Of a stretch of 64,000 nucleotides of DNA, positions 44,904 to 52,749 are shown piece after piece (the first letter of the stretch is position 1; each line of letters begins with the position of its first letter). The notes under the pieces are model-generated. The model searched no databases. It saw only the letters and a list, made by a program, of their open reading frames with translations, and was not told the DNA's origin. The DNA comes from Streptomyces sp. NBC_00162 (GTDB taxonomy: Bacteria; Actinomycetota; Actinomycetes; Streptomycetales; Streptomycetaceae), in the NCBI RefSeq assembly GCF_024611995.1, contig NZ_CP102510.1, positions 248,001-312,000 of the forward strand, in the 5' to 3' direction. Made by a program: the position numbers and the translations under genes.

Positions 44904-45371
44904 TTAACTGGTCTTTTTGACCTTGGTCTTGGCGGGGTCGGGAGCGAGGAACGTCGCGACGTCTGCTGGTGTGCGGAGGCGGGCGGTAGAGATGCTTACG
45001 GAGTAGCCGTGTGCTTCGAGGAGTGGGTGGACTTCCTGTTTCGCACGGCTGATGGTCATGGCGGTGACGCCGAAGAGCTGGCCGAGGAGGTCCATGGTGG
45101 CGAGTTTGCTCAGGTGGAGCACAGTTACCAGGATTCGGTCGGCCGGGGTGAGTTTGGCTTTGGCACCTGTGCCCGGGGCCACCAGGCGCTCGTGACCGCG
45201 ACGCGTGCGGAGCACGTGCTCGCGTTGAACCTCCAGCTCGGGAGTCAGGGCGTCGATGAGCTCGCAGAGCTGTTGGCGGGTCATACCGGTCAGTTCAGGG
45301 TCCTGCAGTGAACGCCGTGTGAGGCCATGTGGCCTGTCCGCCGGGGCATGATCTGACGTGCTGTTGATCAC
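44904..45371 (-). CDS. Transposase-family HTH protein
   Basis: 155 residues. SLQDPELTGMTRQQLCELID, then ADRILVTVLHLSKLATMDLL and GQLFGVTAMTISRAKQEVHP show the helix-turn-helix found at the start of IS5/DDE_4-type transposases, but no DDE domain follows (ends KVKKTS). Such stand-alone proteins are common next to ISAzo13-type elements in Streptomyces, as I recall. Its ATG overlaps the stop of the ISAzo13 fragment by 4 nt. It may be functional as a regulator or be a remnant. Confidence 0.6.
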   Translation of the reverse strand: MINSTSDHAPADRPHGLTRRSLQDPELTGMTRQQLCELIDALTPELEVQREHVLRTRRGHERLVAPGTGAKAKLTPADRILVTVLHLSKLATMDLLGQLFGVTAMTISRAKQEVHPLLEAHGYSVSISTARLRTPADVATFLAPDPAKTKVKKTS

Positions 45372-45583
45372 CGTCGCGTCCAGCGGATGCTGGGGGTGGA
45401 GTTCCAGTCGCCGTGGAAGCGGTGGGGGGTGATCGGAAGGGCGGCGATCTGGTCGTCGCTGACCTGGATGCCGGTGGGGTAGGGGTTGGTGTCGAGTTCT
45501 GCGTGCACGGTCAGGCCGGTTTTGGTGGTGGTCGCGGCGATGCTCTCGACGATGACTTCGTGGCTGGTCAGGGGGCCTGCCAC
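45368..45583 (-). pseudogene. C-terminal fragment of ISAzo13-family transposase
   Basis: 71 codons reading LTSHEVIVESIAATTTKTGL, then TVHAELDTNPYPTGIQVSDD and a final HRFHGDWNSTP. This matches the conserved end of ISAzo13 transposases. The rest of the ~400-500-residue protein is missing, so it is a truncated relic. Its upstream edge coincides with the large inverted repeat at 45531-45612. Confidence 0.75.
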
Positions 45584-45612
45584 GAAGTCATTGTCCAGAG
45601 CATCGCCGCGAC
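45531..45612. repeat. 33-bp near-perfect inverted repeat, 16-nt loop
   Basis: 45531-45563 and 45580-45612 are reverse complements at 31 of 33 positions. The left arm lies inside the ISAzo13 C-terminal coding fragment, so the right arm is an inverted copy of the same transposase segment. This is a recombination scar or a strong cruciform/hairpin. Confidence 0.85.
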
Positions 45613-45615
45613 CAA

Positions 45616-45696
45616 GCGTTATCCGACCTGCTCAACCTGCACACCGGGACCGCAATAGCCTGGAACAAAATCGCGGGCAACACCCGCTCCGGTTAA
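45616..45696 (+). pseudogene. C-terminal remnant of a tyrosine-recombinase-like gene
   Basis: The frame 45616-45696 reads ALSDLLNLHTGTAIAWNKIA then GNTRSG and stop. This resembles the end of Streptomyces phage-integrase-like recombinases (L.LH..TA.AW...AG). It directly follows the inverted repeat and has no upstream part. The remaining intergenic bases up to 45805 show nothing else. Confidence 0.4.
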
Positions 45697-45805
45697 ACCG
45701 CCGAACTGTCCCGGCGACTCTCCGATACCTGACCGCACGACGCGGGCCAGCACCAACGACGCCAGCGCCAACGCTCGGGCCAGCGGGCACGCGCTATCGA
45801 GTCCC

Positions 45806-47272
45806 TCAGGTCAGGCCGGAACCCTGGAGCAGCTTGGTGACCGCCTCCAGCAGTGGGGCGCCGACAGCGCCCACAGCCTCCGCGATGCGCATGAGTCGTT
45901 CAGCGGCCGCGCGGACCCTGCCGGGGTTTTGGTCGTCGGTGCTGGCGGCCTGTTCGAGGTCCTCATGGGCCTGGGTCAGCTCTTGCCGCTGCTCTTCCGA
46001 GAGCAGGCCGGACAGTTCGGAGACGTGGCCGGACAGGTCACGAAGCTCTTCGCGGGTGATGGGCGTGATAGCGAAGTCTCGGTTATGCGCCTGGGCGTGA
46101 GGGCCAAATGCGCTTCCGTAAGCCCCACCGTGGACATTGTAGGTGTCGCCTGTGCTCATAGTGATGTGCCCTCCATGCTCGACGTGGATGTGCAGGCTCG
46201 GCTCGACCGGCACTGCATAGTCGTGGCCGATCGTCTTCTCGATGACGCGGTCGAGCGATCGGAGGAGGCCCAGGCTCTCGCGGCGCAGTTCCCTGCGTAG
46301 GTCGTCGATCACGTCCGGCGGGGCGAGCGACTCGATGCGCTGCGCTATGTCCAGCAGCGGGATCTGCTCGACACCCGCCCTGTGCTCGCGGTTGAGGATC
46401 TTCAGCCGCTCCGCAAGATAATCCCGCAGGCGCTGACGGTCCAGCGCCACGTCGCCCCGTCGCCACGCCCGGATCGCGGCGCGCAGCGACTCGCGCTCGG
46501 TGTGCAGCCGCCACAGGTTCCCCCGGACCTGCCGCGCGCGGTTGCCGTCACAATGCGGGAAGAACGTGACCCTCCAAGACGGCATCCGCTGACCCCCGAA
46601 TTGCACTGGCCGGCAGCGGAAATGGACGCCGTCCCGCTGCATGGCGCTCGGCGGGAGCCCCTTGTCGGTGTGCCATTCGGTGAGAACCATCGGCGTGCCC
46701 GCCTCGACCAGGTCGTACCGCACCTCGCTGCCATGTCGAGTGGTGGTCTCGGCAAATCGCCGCGCCAACTGGCGGCTAACAGACCCGAGCGGCACCAGGC
46801 CGTCGTCCCGCCAGGGCAGCCCGACCGGGACAGACAGGTAGTCGAGGTCCGTGCGCCACGCGTACGTCCAGGTCTGATCGGGCCAGCGCGAAGTGAACGC
46901 GACATCGACCCGCGTCGACATCCGATCGCTGTACAGCCGCCGGTAACACGGGATCATCGTGATCGCGTGCTCTTCCCGCTGAGGTAGGAAACCTGGGCGG
47001 GTAGCTTGCCGGAAATGCGGCGCAGGGAACCGCAGCAGTCCGGCCGCATCACAAAAGGCGCGTTCCCCTGACCAGTCGCGGATCGCGCCCCCCGGCCGAT
47101 CCCGCACCATGCCGGCCCCGCGCACGAACTCGGCACCCGCGATGGGGTCCGGCCAACTCGGCCTGCGCAACCGCCCGGTAGGTCCCTCGGCGAGCACGCG
47201 GAGGTCAGCGATCGGGAACTGGACGACGCCGAACTCACGGTAGATCCGCGAGAACCTCCTGCCGTTGGACAC
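45806..47272 (-). CDS. Unrecognised 488-residue protein
   Basis: ATG at 47272. The N-terminal half is basic and aromatic-rich with mixed strands (TWTYAWRTDLDYLSVPVGLP, then PSWRVTFFPHCDGNRARQVR). The middle is helical (YLAERLKILNREHRAGVEQI, then DVIDDLRRELRRESLGLLRS). Near 375-405 comes the short motif GDTYNVHGGAYGSAFGPHAQ AHNRDF, which recalls the G.....A.G..A.A....F segment of effector-associated proteins. A helical tail follows (LSEEQRQELTQAHEDLEQAA). No signal peptide or membrane helix is seen. It stands alone between IS relics and CRISPR, so a conflict-system role is possible but unproven. Confidence 0.7.
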   Translation of the reverse strand: MSNGRRFSRIYREFGVVQFPIADLRVLAEGPTGRLRRPSWPDPIAGAEFVRGAGMVRDRPGGAIRDWSGERAFCDAAGLLRFPAPHFRQATRPGFLPQREEHAITMIPCYRRLYSDRMSTRVDVAFTSRWPDQTWTYAWRTDLDYLSVPVGLPWRDDGLVPLGSVSRQLARRFAETTTRHGSEVRYDLVEAGTPMVLTEWHTDKGLPPSAMQRDGVHFRCRPVQFGGQRMPSWRVTFFPHCDGNRARQVRGNLWRLHTERESLRAAIRAWRRGDVALDRQRLRDYLAERLKILNREHRAGVEQIPLLDIAQRIESLAPPDVIDDLRRELRRESLGLLRSLDRVIEKTIGHDYAVPVEPSLHIHVEHGGHITMSTGDTYNVHGGAYGSAFGPHAQAHNRDFAITPITREELRDLSGHVSELSGLLSEEQRQELTQAHEDLEQAASTDDQNPGRVRAAAERLMRIAEAVGAVGAPLLEAVTKLLQGSGLT

Positions 47273-47669
47273 CTACCGCACGCTAGCACCGCCACCGATC
47301 GGCAGTGCCGCATTTGGGCATACGGCTCCCCTGGCCTAGCCAGATGGGAAGCCGTCCGCAGCCATCGCCTGATGGGAGCCCCATCAGGGACTAATGCGAG
47401 CACTAGCCACACTGCGGCTGTCTCAGGGGCGTCCGCAACGTCCAAGAGACCAGCATCATTGTGGCACGCCGACAACGGCGCGACGTGCCGCAACAGCGAC
47501 CTTATGGCGCGCAGACCGCCCTGAGCCTGGACAGGCTCGCTCGACACGCCTCACCATCGGCGGTCGCTTTCGGCACGCTAAGGACGTCTGGTTTTTGAAC
47601 CTCGCCCCACGTGGCCACGACCATGCCTGGTCCGCCCGCCCCCGCCCCCCTTTGGGGTTTCGCAGCCCG
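47273..47669. other. Intergenic, holds second copy of IS-end-like 12-mer
   Basis: Apart from CGCTAAGGACGT at 47576-47587 (also at 44884), 397 nt show no supported gene. Short minus-strand frames here are not protein-like throughout. Confidence 0.4.
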
Positions 47670-48140
47670 TCAGGGCCGGGCTTTGGAGATGAAGGCGCGC
47701 AGCTTCGCGTGCTGCAACTGCGGGATCCAGGCCGGGACGGCCCCGTAGTAGGTGGCGAGCACGCCACCGGTGCGTACGACCGTGACGGGCACAGTGTCAT
47801 TCATCGCGATGTCCGGCACAGTCCAGTCGAAGGCGACCGCATCGTCCCCGGCCGCAGGCGCCGGTCGCTCCCCGACGCGGATGCGTGCTTCCTGGTCGCC
47901 GTAGTCCAGGGTGTACGCGACGAACGTGCCGCACCGTGGCAGGGCCTTCTTGAGTGAGTCCATCACCGCCGACGCCTCCTGGACGGTGTAACTGGACAGC
48001 ACGAGGCCGTGCAACTTCTTGAAGTCCCGCTTCCCCGACGTGTCGTTCAGCAGCGACATTCCGACCGAAACCCTCGCTGTCGGCCGGTGCAGCACGGGGT
48101 CCAGCTCGAAGTCGACCAGAGCCTGGCACGCCTCTGTGGG
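47670..48140 (-). pseudogene. 5'-truncated gene running into the CRISPR array
   Basis: The minus-strand frame from ~48140 to a stop at 47670 is clearly coding: ACQALVDFELDPVLHRPTAR, then MSLLNDTSGKRDFKKLHGLV, MDSLKKALPRCGTFVAYTLD and a final LQHAKLRAFISKARP. The frame continues into the first CRISPR repeat with no start of its own, so the 5' part has been lost at the array border. It resembles the C-terminal part of a secreted or lipoprotein-type protein. No family recognised. Confidence 0.6.
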
Positions 48141-48141
48141 G

Positions 48142-48353
48142 GGGGGCATCCCCGCGTGCGCGGGGAGCAGCATCGAGGGTAATTGAATCCGAGCCTACCC
48201 CTGGGGTCATCCCCGCGTGTGCGGGGAGAAGGACATGACCACACATCCCGCGGCCCGGCCGTGGGGGTCATCTCCGCATGCGCGGGGAGCAGGCCGGGTT
48301 GGACCTGTCCGACCCGGCGGCGGCGGGGTCATCCCCGCATGCGCGGGGAGCAG
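48142..48353 (-). CRISPR. CRISPR array 1, type I-E style, 4 repeats
   Basis: 29-nt repeats at 48142, 48203, 48264 and 48325 with three 32-nt spacers. On the minus strand the repeats have the CTGCTCCCCGCG start and GGGGATGAACCC-type end of I-E repeats, so transcription is leftward and the leader is at 48354. The repeats are degenerate (GGGGGCAT, GTGTGCGGGGAGAAG, TCTCCGC variants), suggesting an old or inactive array. Confidence 0.92.
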
Positions 48354-48438
48354 ACTGGCTGACCTGGCACTCTACGACTGCCACAAGCCGTTTTGCAGCA
48401 CTTCCTCAGAATCCGGCAATCCGAACACTGAGACCGCT
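48354..48438 (-). promoter_or_regulatory. CRISPR leader 1
   Basis: 85 nt directly upstream (minus-strand sense) of array 1. Its first 25 nt next to the repeat (ACTGGCTGACCTGGCACTCT + ACGAC) are identical in leaders 2 and 3, and similarity continues through TTTTGCAGCACTTCC and CCGGCAATCCG. Position and conservation mark it as the leader. Confidence 0.8.
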
Positions 48439-48593
48439 CTGCATCATCCCTCGTGCGCAGGGAGCAGCATCACCACATCCCTTCATGGAGCCCCAGTGTG
48501 GGGTCATCCGCGCATTGCGCCAGGAGCAGCCGGCGACGATCGCAACGCCGACGGCCAAGCAGGGTTCATCCCCGCGCACGCGGGGATGAACCC
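48439..48593 (-). CRISPR. Degenerate repeats beyond leader 1
   Basis: Three repeat-like units lie upstream of the leader: 48439-48467, 48501-48529 and 48562-48593, with gaps of 33 and 32 nt, so the CRISPR period is kept. The first two have several substitutions. The last is a near-perfect palindrome in which both halves read as the GGGTTCATCCCCGCG arm, as if two repeats were joined head to head. Confidence 0.7.
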
Positions 48594-48847
48594 ACCGTCA
48601 TGCTGCTGCGCGACGCATAGCATCGGGTCACGGCTGACCTGGTCGTTCCTGAGGTGGGGGAAACCAACCTCGCGATTGCTGCCCGGGACGCCGGCGCCCA
48701 CTCTGCCACTTCGCTCACCACCCCGGCCCGGACGGACTGCCTCACCTCTGCGGCCGACGCGGGCGGACGTGTCGGAAAGTCCGGCAAAGAGAGCGGATCT
48801 GCGTTGTACGGTCGTTCGCGGGTCACATCGACGGACGGGGAGACCAG

Positions 48848-49519
48848 ATGGCAACAGCATTCACTATCAACGGGGAGTACTTCCCGACGAAAAAGGCTGC
48901 GGAGCAGCGGATCCGAGGAATGATCAAGGCTTACCGCTTCGGCTCCCAGGTCAGCGCCCAAGACGACGAGTTCCTGCGGGACCTGATCACTCGACATCCC
49001 GACCACGAGGACAAGGCGGGGACGGGAGTCGCCGGCTTCCGAGTAGATCGCTCCGAGTTCGGGAACCGGTGTTTGATGGTGCTCAGGACCGACGGAACCG
49101 AGATCGACATCTCCTGGCCGGAATGCCTCAAGCCGACGAGCCATGCTCAGCAGGTACGTGGCTGCCTGCGGCGAGCGATATCCGATCAAGTCATCGCCAA
49201 GCGAGACGAAGCCTTTGCTGCCGGACCCGTGGTGTGCGAGGTAACGAACCTGGTGATGCTTACGCCGGATGAAGCTGACGTGGACCACGCGGCACCAAAG
49301 TTCAAGGAGCTGGCGGAGACATTCATCCTGCAGCGTGGTGGCTTGGAAGCCTTCGTGATTGCTCCGGACCGCGCGAGTGGGATGTCTTACGCGGAGCTGC
49401 AGGACGACGTCCTGGTGGCAGCCTGGCAGCAGTACCATCGCGAACACGCCACACTGCGGGTGATCACCAAGCATGCGAACCGGTCGGTCCTGCAACGCAA
49501 GGGCCAAGGTGCGGTCTGA
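48848..49519 (+). CDS. DUF3223-like protein
   Basis: 223 residues, ATG at 48848 with GGGGAG 6 nt upstream. The start FTINGEYFPTKKAAEQRIRG and the following FLRDLITRHPDHEDKAG match the DUF3223 (DCL-like) domain, which in bacteria often accompanies HNH nucleases. The C-terminal half (VVCEVTNLVMLTPDEADVDH, then AWQQYHREHATLRVITKHAN) has the VD(H) and KFKELAETF pattern seen downstream of DUF3223 in such proteins. Function unknown. It sits between two CRISPR loci. Confidence 0.75.
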   Translation: MATAFTINGEYFPTKKAAEQRIRGMIKAYRFGSQVSAQDDEFLRDLITRHPDHEDKAGTGVAGFRVDRSEFGNRCLMVLRTDGTEIDISWPECLKPTSHAQQVRGCLRRAISDQVIAKRDEAFAAGPVVCEVTNLVMLTPDEADVDHAAPKFKELAETFILQRGGLEAFVIAPDRASGMSYAELQDDVLVAAWQQYHREHATLRVITKHANRSVLQRKGQGAV

Positions 49520-49540
49520 AGCGGCAGCGTCGGCCTGTGC

Positions 49541-49631
49541 GTGTTCTCCCACGCGAGCGGAGGTCTTCCGGCGGAACATGCCTGGTTCTTCGTGCAGTTG
49601 ACGTCTTCTTCGCGTGAGCGGAGGCGCTCTC
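49541..49631 (+). CRISPR. Relic CRISPR repeats in opposite orientation
   Basis: Two degenerate repeat-like units (GTGTTCTCCCACGCGAGCGG at 49541 and CGTCTTCTTCGCGTGAGCGG at 49602) share AGCGGAGG, and their cores lie exactly 61 nt apart, the same period as the real arrays. They read in the plus direction. A third candidate at 49690 is out of register. Too decayed to be functional. Confidence 0.4.
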
Positions 49632-49733
49632 CATCGGCGAACGAGCGGGTCGGCTTATCGTGGCCGGTCCGAGGTTGAAGCCAGGTTGCGTGCCCCGTAG
49701 GCGTGGGGAGCGGACTCGATACCAGTTGCTTTA

Positions 49734-50552
49734 CTAGTGTGCTCCGCTGCAGAGGAGAATCCCTCCCAGGCAGGTGATGCGGAACGCGCCTTTTGCCTGG
49801 ACGGTCTCTTCAACTCGTTCTCGGGCACGCGCGATCGTCTCCTTGAAGGGGACGCCCATTTTGTCGGCCCATGCCTCGTACGAAGCCAGGTGGGCGACCA
49901 CGGGCTCCGGGTCGGTCACCTCGACTACTCCGGGAAGAGGAATCGTCCGTACGTCCTCAAAGACGGCGCCGAGGATTGTCGGGGCGTCCTCCAGGGTGAA
50001 GCGGGCGGAGAGCTGGACGCGTGCTGGGCCCTCGGGAATGCCGAGGACGTCGCCAGCGGCTCGTCGCCAGAGGTCTTCCAGTTCGCGCTTGTCGGTACGG
50101 CTGTTGGTGGACGCGATTGCGATGCCGCCCTTGGCTAGTACTCGGCCTAGCTCTCGGACGGCGCGTGCCTGGTCCTCCACGTGGTACAGCATGTGCATGG
50201 CGAGGACGGCGCCCAGGGCCCTGTCCACGATGGGGAGCTGCTGGACGTCCGCGGCCACGGCACCGGCGATGCCTGCCAGGATCCCGGGGGAGACATCCAT
50301 GGGGAGGACAGTCAGGTCCGGCCGCTGGGTGCGTATCCGCTGCACGAACTTGCCGTTTCCGCAGCCCACGTCAGCTACCGCGCCGCGTACGCGGGCCAGC
50401 TCTTCCACGACGAGGCCGGGCAAGTCGTGCCGCGGGGTCTGCCACTGGTAGAGGGACTGGCGGGCTGCCAGGTGCCGGCCGGTGCCGTACGCCTGGGTGG
50501 AGAGGAGGTGCCGGTCGGTGACCGAGGGCTCGTTCGAGGGCTGGGTGCTCAT
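49734..50552 (-). CDS. Class I SAM-dependent methyltransferase
   Basis: 272 residues. SAM-binding motif I is VRGAVADVGCGNGKFVQRIR; motif II/III regions are QQLPIVDRALGAVLAMHMLY and RAVRELGRVLAKGGIAIAST. The fold and length fit UbiE/MenG-like small-molecule methyltransferases. The ATG overlaps the stop of the XRE/TPR regulator by 4 nt, so the two are translated together. It may act on the product of the divergent peptide cluster. Confidence 0.9.
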   Translation of the reverse strand: MSTQPSNEPSVTDRHLLSTQAYGTGRHLAARQSLYQWQTPRHDLPGLVVEELARVRGAVADVGCGNGKFVQRIRTQRPDLTVLPMDVSPGILAGIAGAVAADVQQLPIVDRALGAVLAMHMLYHVEDQARAVRELGRVLAKGGIAIASTNSRTDKRELEDLWRRAAGDVLGIPEGPARVQLSARFTLEDAPTILGAVFEDVRTIPLPGVVEVTDPEPVVAHLASYEAWADKMGVPFKETIARARERVEETVQAKGAFRITCLGGILLCSGAH

Positions 50553-51868
50553 CGCGGCTCCGTGGGTGTGCTGACGATCGTCGGCCGGGAGGTGACCTCG
50601 TGGATGTGTTCACGGAGATCGACTACCGGCCGCGAGTCACGGTACGGCCCGCTGGCGATGAGTGTGTCCAGTTTGCGGAGCCTGATGGTGATGCTCGCCG
50701 TGTACTGCTCCGCCCCGAGGACCGTGTCGAGTTCCGCACCGGCCACGTCCACCTGGCCGTTCGCGAGGTAGGCGGTGGCCAGGTCCAGGTGCGCGGCGTG
50801 CAGGTCGCCAGGGGAGCGGTCGTCTTCTGGCCCTGTCTGGTAGAGCTCCACCGCGCGGGTGGAGGCTGTGATCGACCGCTGGACCTGTTCGTCACCGCCA
50901 ACGGCCAGCAGCGTGGTGCCTGTATAGGCCCATTGCTTGGCCTCGGGGAAGGCGAACACCCCTGGCAGCTCATCCAGGTCGGCGATGGCACGAGCCTCAT
51001 GGGCAAGGGCGAGGGAGCGCAGCGCGCTGCGCCCGTCTCCGCCGGCCGCGAGGGCCCGAGCTTCCAGGCTCAGCAGTCGTGCCGTGATCGTCCCGGAGCC
51101 CGGGCCCCGGCCATCCTCGTATCCGGCCCTCGCAAGGTCTGCGGCCCGCCGGTAGTCCCCTGTCCAGTACGAGGCCAGTGACTGGAAGGAGCGGGCCCAG
51201 GCTCGCAGCCTCGGGTGTTCCGCGATCTCGGCGCACTGCACCACGGTCCGGGCATGGGTGGCAGCCGAGGGCTGGTGACCGAGGTCGAGGGAGACGTGCG
51301 CCGCGAGGCCGGAAAGCCATCCGGCGACGACGTACAGGTGCCGGGTCTGGTGTGGATGCTGGCGGCCCTCGACCAAGCGGAACACCTCGGTGCGCAGGGT
51401 GCGGATCTCAGGGATCAGCAGGGTCAGCGGCTGGCTGACGAAGTCCCTTGCGAGGCGTTCTAAATCGGCGTCGAGCTGCTCCAGGACCAGGGCGTTGACG
51501 TTGGTGGCGGCAGCGTGTCGAGCGAGCCGGGCCGATAGCTCTGCGTCCGCGATGATGCTGCGCGCATCGTCTGCGGGCGCTGGGGAAGTGCCGAGCGTGC
51601 GTGGTGTTCCTGAGTGTGGGGTCGCCCCCTTCGGGTGCAAACCCAGCACTGCCTCGTTGTCGACTTGGAACACCGCGCACAGAGCTGCCCGGTAGTCGCC
51701 GGAGGGCCAGGTGATCGCTCCGCGTTCCAGCCGGGAGATCCAGTTCGCATCGAGCCCGGGGTCGCGGCCGGTGGTCGCTCGGACTTGGGCGCAGACCTGC
51801 TCCGCTGCCTGTGCCTGAGTCCACCGGCGCTCGTTTCTGAACCTGCGCAGGGCCTCGTTCGCCATCAT
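50549..51868 (-). CDS. XRE-family regulator with TPR-like sensing domain
   Basis: 439 residues. The N-terminal HTH is ALRRFRNERRWTQAQAAEQV, then DANWISRLERGAITWPSGDY. The rest is helical repeat (LYVVAGWLSGLAAHVSLDLG, YWTGDYRRAADLARAGYEDG, DLHAAHLDLATAYLANGQVD), like Rgg/PlcR-type or Streptomyces XRE-TPR regulators that may sense peptides. It overlaps the methyltransferase and is divergent from the peptide cluster; three 11-bp-spaced GCCTA repeats lie between. Confidence 0.9.
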   Translation of the reverse strand: MMANEALRRFRNERRWTQAQAAEQVCAQVRATTGRDPGLDANWISRLERGAITWPSGDYRAALCAVFQVDNEAVLGLHPKGATPHSGTPRTLGTSPAPADDARSIIADAELSARLARHAAATNVNALVLEQLDADLERLARDFVSQPLTLLIPEIRTLRTEVFRLVEGRQHPHQTRHLYVVAGWLSGLAAHVSLDLGHQPSAATHARTVVQCAEIAEHPRLRAWARSFQSLASYWTGDYRRAADLARAGYEDGRGPGSGTITARLLSLEARALAAGGDGRSALRSLALAHEARAIADLDELPGVFAFPEAKQWAYTGTTLLAVGGDEQVQRSITASTRAVELYQTGPEDDRSPGDLHAAHLDLATAYLANGQVDVAGAELDTVLGAEQYTASITIRLRKLDTLIASGPYRDSRPVVDLREHIHEVTSRPTIVSTPTEPR

Positions 51869-51917
51869 CCCGCCGTCCGCTGGTCGAGTCGGGCGCCCGG
51901 AATCCTAGCGGGATTCT

Positions 51918-51946
51918 GCCTAGTTCGTGCCTACAACGTGCCTACA
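51918..51946. promoter_or_regulatory. Three GCCTA iterons at 11-bp spacing
   Basis: GCCTA occurs at 51918, 51929 and 51940, exactly one helical turn apart; the last two are within the direct repeat CGTGCCTACA. They lie in the 156-nt divergent region between the XRE gene and the small-ORF operon, a fitting place for cooperative binding of the regulator. Confidence 0.6.
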
Positions 51947-52024
51947 GGAATGCCCTGTTAGGGGCCCTGGTGGCGGAGTTGACTGAACCCCTGCCCCCGC
52001 TCAGACAGCCCCGGGAGAGCCCCC

Positions 52025-52231
52025 GTGATCACCCACGCAACTCCGGTCCGGCGCGACATCACGTACCACCACGACGACCACCAGGCCACCCTGCCGATCG
52101 AGCTGCACCGCTCTGACGGCACCACCGAAACCACGACCCTGATCCTCGACCCCACCCAGCTGGAGGTTCTGTACGCACAGCTGGACCGGGCGATCGGGAT
52201 GCGCGAGGCGGCTGCGGGGCACTCGGGATGA
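52025..52231 (+). CDS. Small conserved-looking protein, first gene of the peptide cluster
   Basis: 68 residues, starting MITHATPVRRDITYHHDDHQ and continuing TLPIELHRSDGTTETTTLIL, then DPTQLEVLYAQLDRAIGMRE. A beta-rich first half and one helix. No cysteines, no signal. It overlaps the next gene by 4 nt (ATGA). Function unknown; such proteins are seen next to XRE regulators in Streptomyces, as I recall. Confidence 0.65.
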   Translation: MITHATPVRRDITYHHDDHQATLPIELHRSDGTTETTTLILDPTQLEVLYAQLDRAIGMREAAAGHSG

Positions 52232-52593
52232 CGACCACCCCCGCCCCGCAGGCCCGCGTGCAGACGGACATCATTCGTGCCCTGTGTGCCCGTGTCCTCA
52301 CGCCCGACACGTATGGCATACCGGGTGGCGAGGTACGGGCGGCCACGACCCTGCTGTCGGGCCACGTCCGACTGCTGCTCGGCGAGCCGGGCGGTGGTCC
52401 TCAAGCCCGTACGGATGCCGAGCGGCTGCTGGCGCGGGAGCCGGGTGAGGGGCGGCTCGGGGCCTGGATCCACATGCGGGCCCTTGCCCGTGTCTGCCGC
52501 GTACTCCTGATCGAGCACCAGGTGCACCGGAAGCGCGGCGTTGCCGCCGCCGGCCGGGTGCCGCAGGACGTGAACGTGGTGGCGAGGCAGTGA
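52228..52593 (+). CDS. Small helical protein (DUF6415-like)
   Basis: 121 residues, all helical: VQTDIIRALCARVLTPDTYG, GEVRAATTLLSGHVRLLLGE, WIHMRALARVCRVLLIEHQV. The pattern resembles a Streptomyces family called DUF6415 in my memory. It is coupled by 4-nt overlaps to the genes on both sides. Role unknown. Confidence 0.65.
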   Translation: MTTTPAPQARVQTDIIRALCARVLTPDTYGIPGGEVRAATTLLSGHVRLLLGEPGGGPQARTDAERLLAREPGEGRLGAWIHMRALARVCRVLLIEHQVHRKRGVAAAGRVPQDVNVVARQ

Positions 52594-52673
52594 GACAGCG
52601 GATCGCCGTGATCGTCTACGCGATCCTCTGCGGCGCCATCGTGGGCTGTCTCCTGTCGGCCACCGAACACTGA
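52590..52673 (+). CDS. 27-residue membrane peptide
   Basis: GTG start overlapping the previous stop (GTGA). It encodes a basic start (VRQRIA) and one hydrophobic helix (VIVYAILCGAIVGCLLSA) ending TEH. The tight coupling and clean helix suggest a real small membrane peptide. Confidence 0.5.
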   Translation: MRQRIAVIVYAILCGAIVGCLLSATEH

Positions 52674-52749
52674 CCACCCGCCGCTTGTGGCGACGGGGAA
52701 CGGCGGCTGCGTCCGCACCGCCGAGAAACCGAAGTGATGGAGGCACGTC

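Noticed and set aside
48217..49272. Long plus-strand frame covering CRISPR array 1 and the DUF3223 gene
   Set aside because: It runs through repeats and then in the wrong frame of a clear gene.
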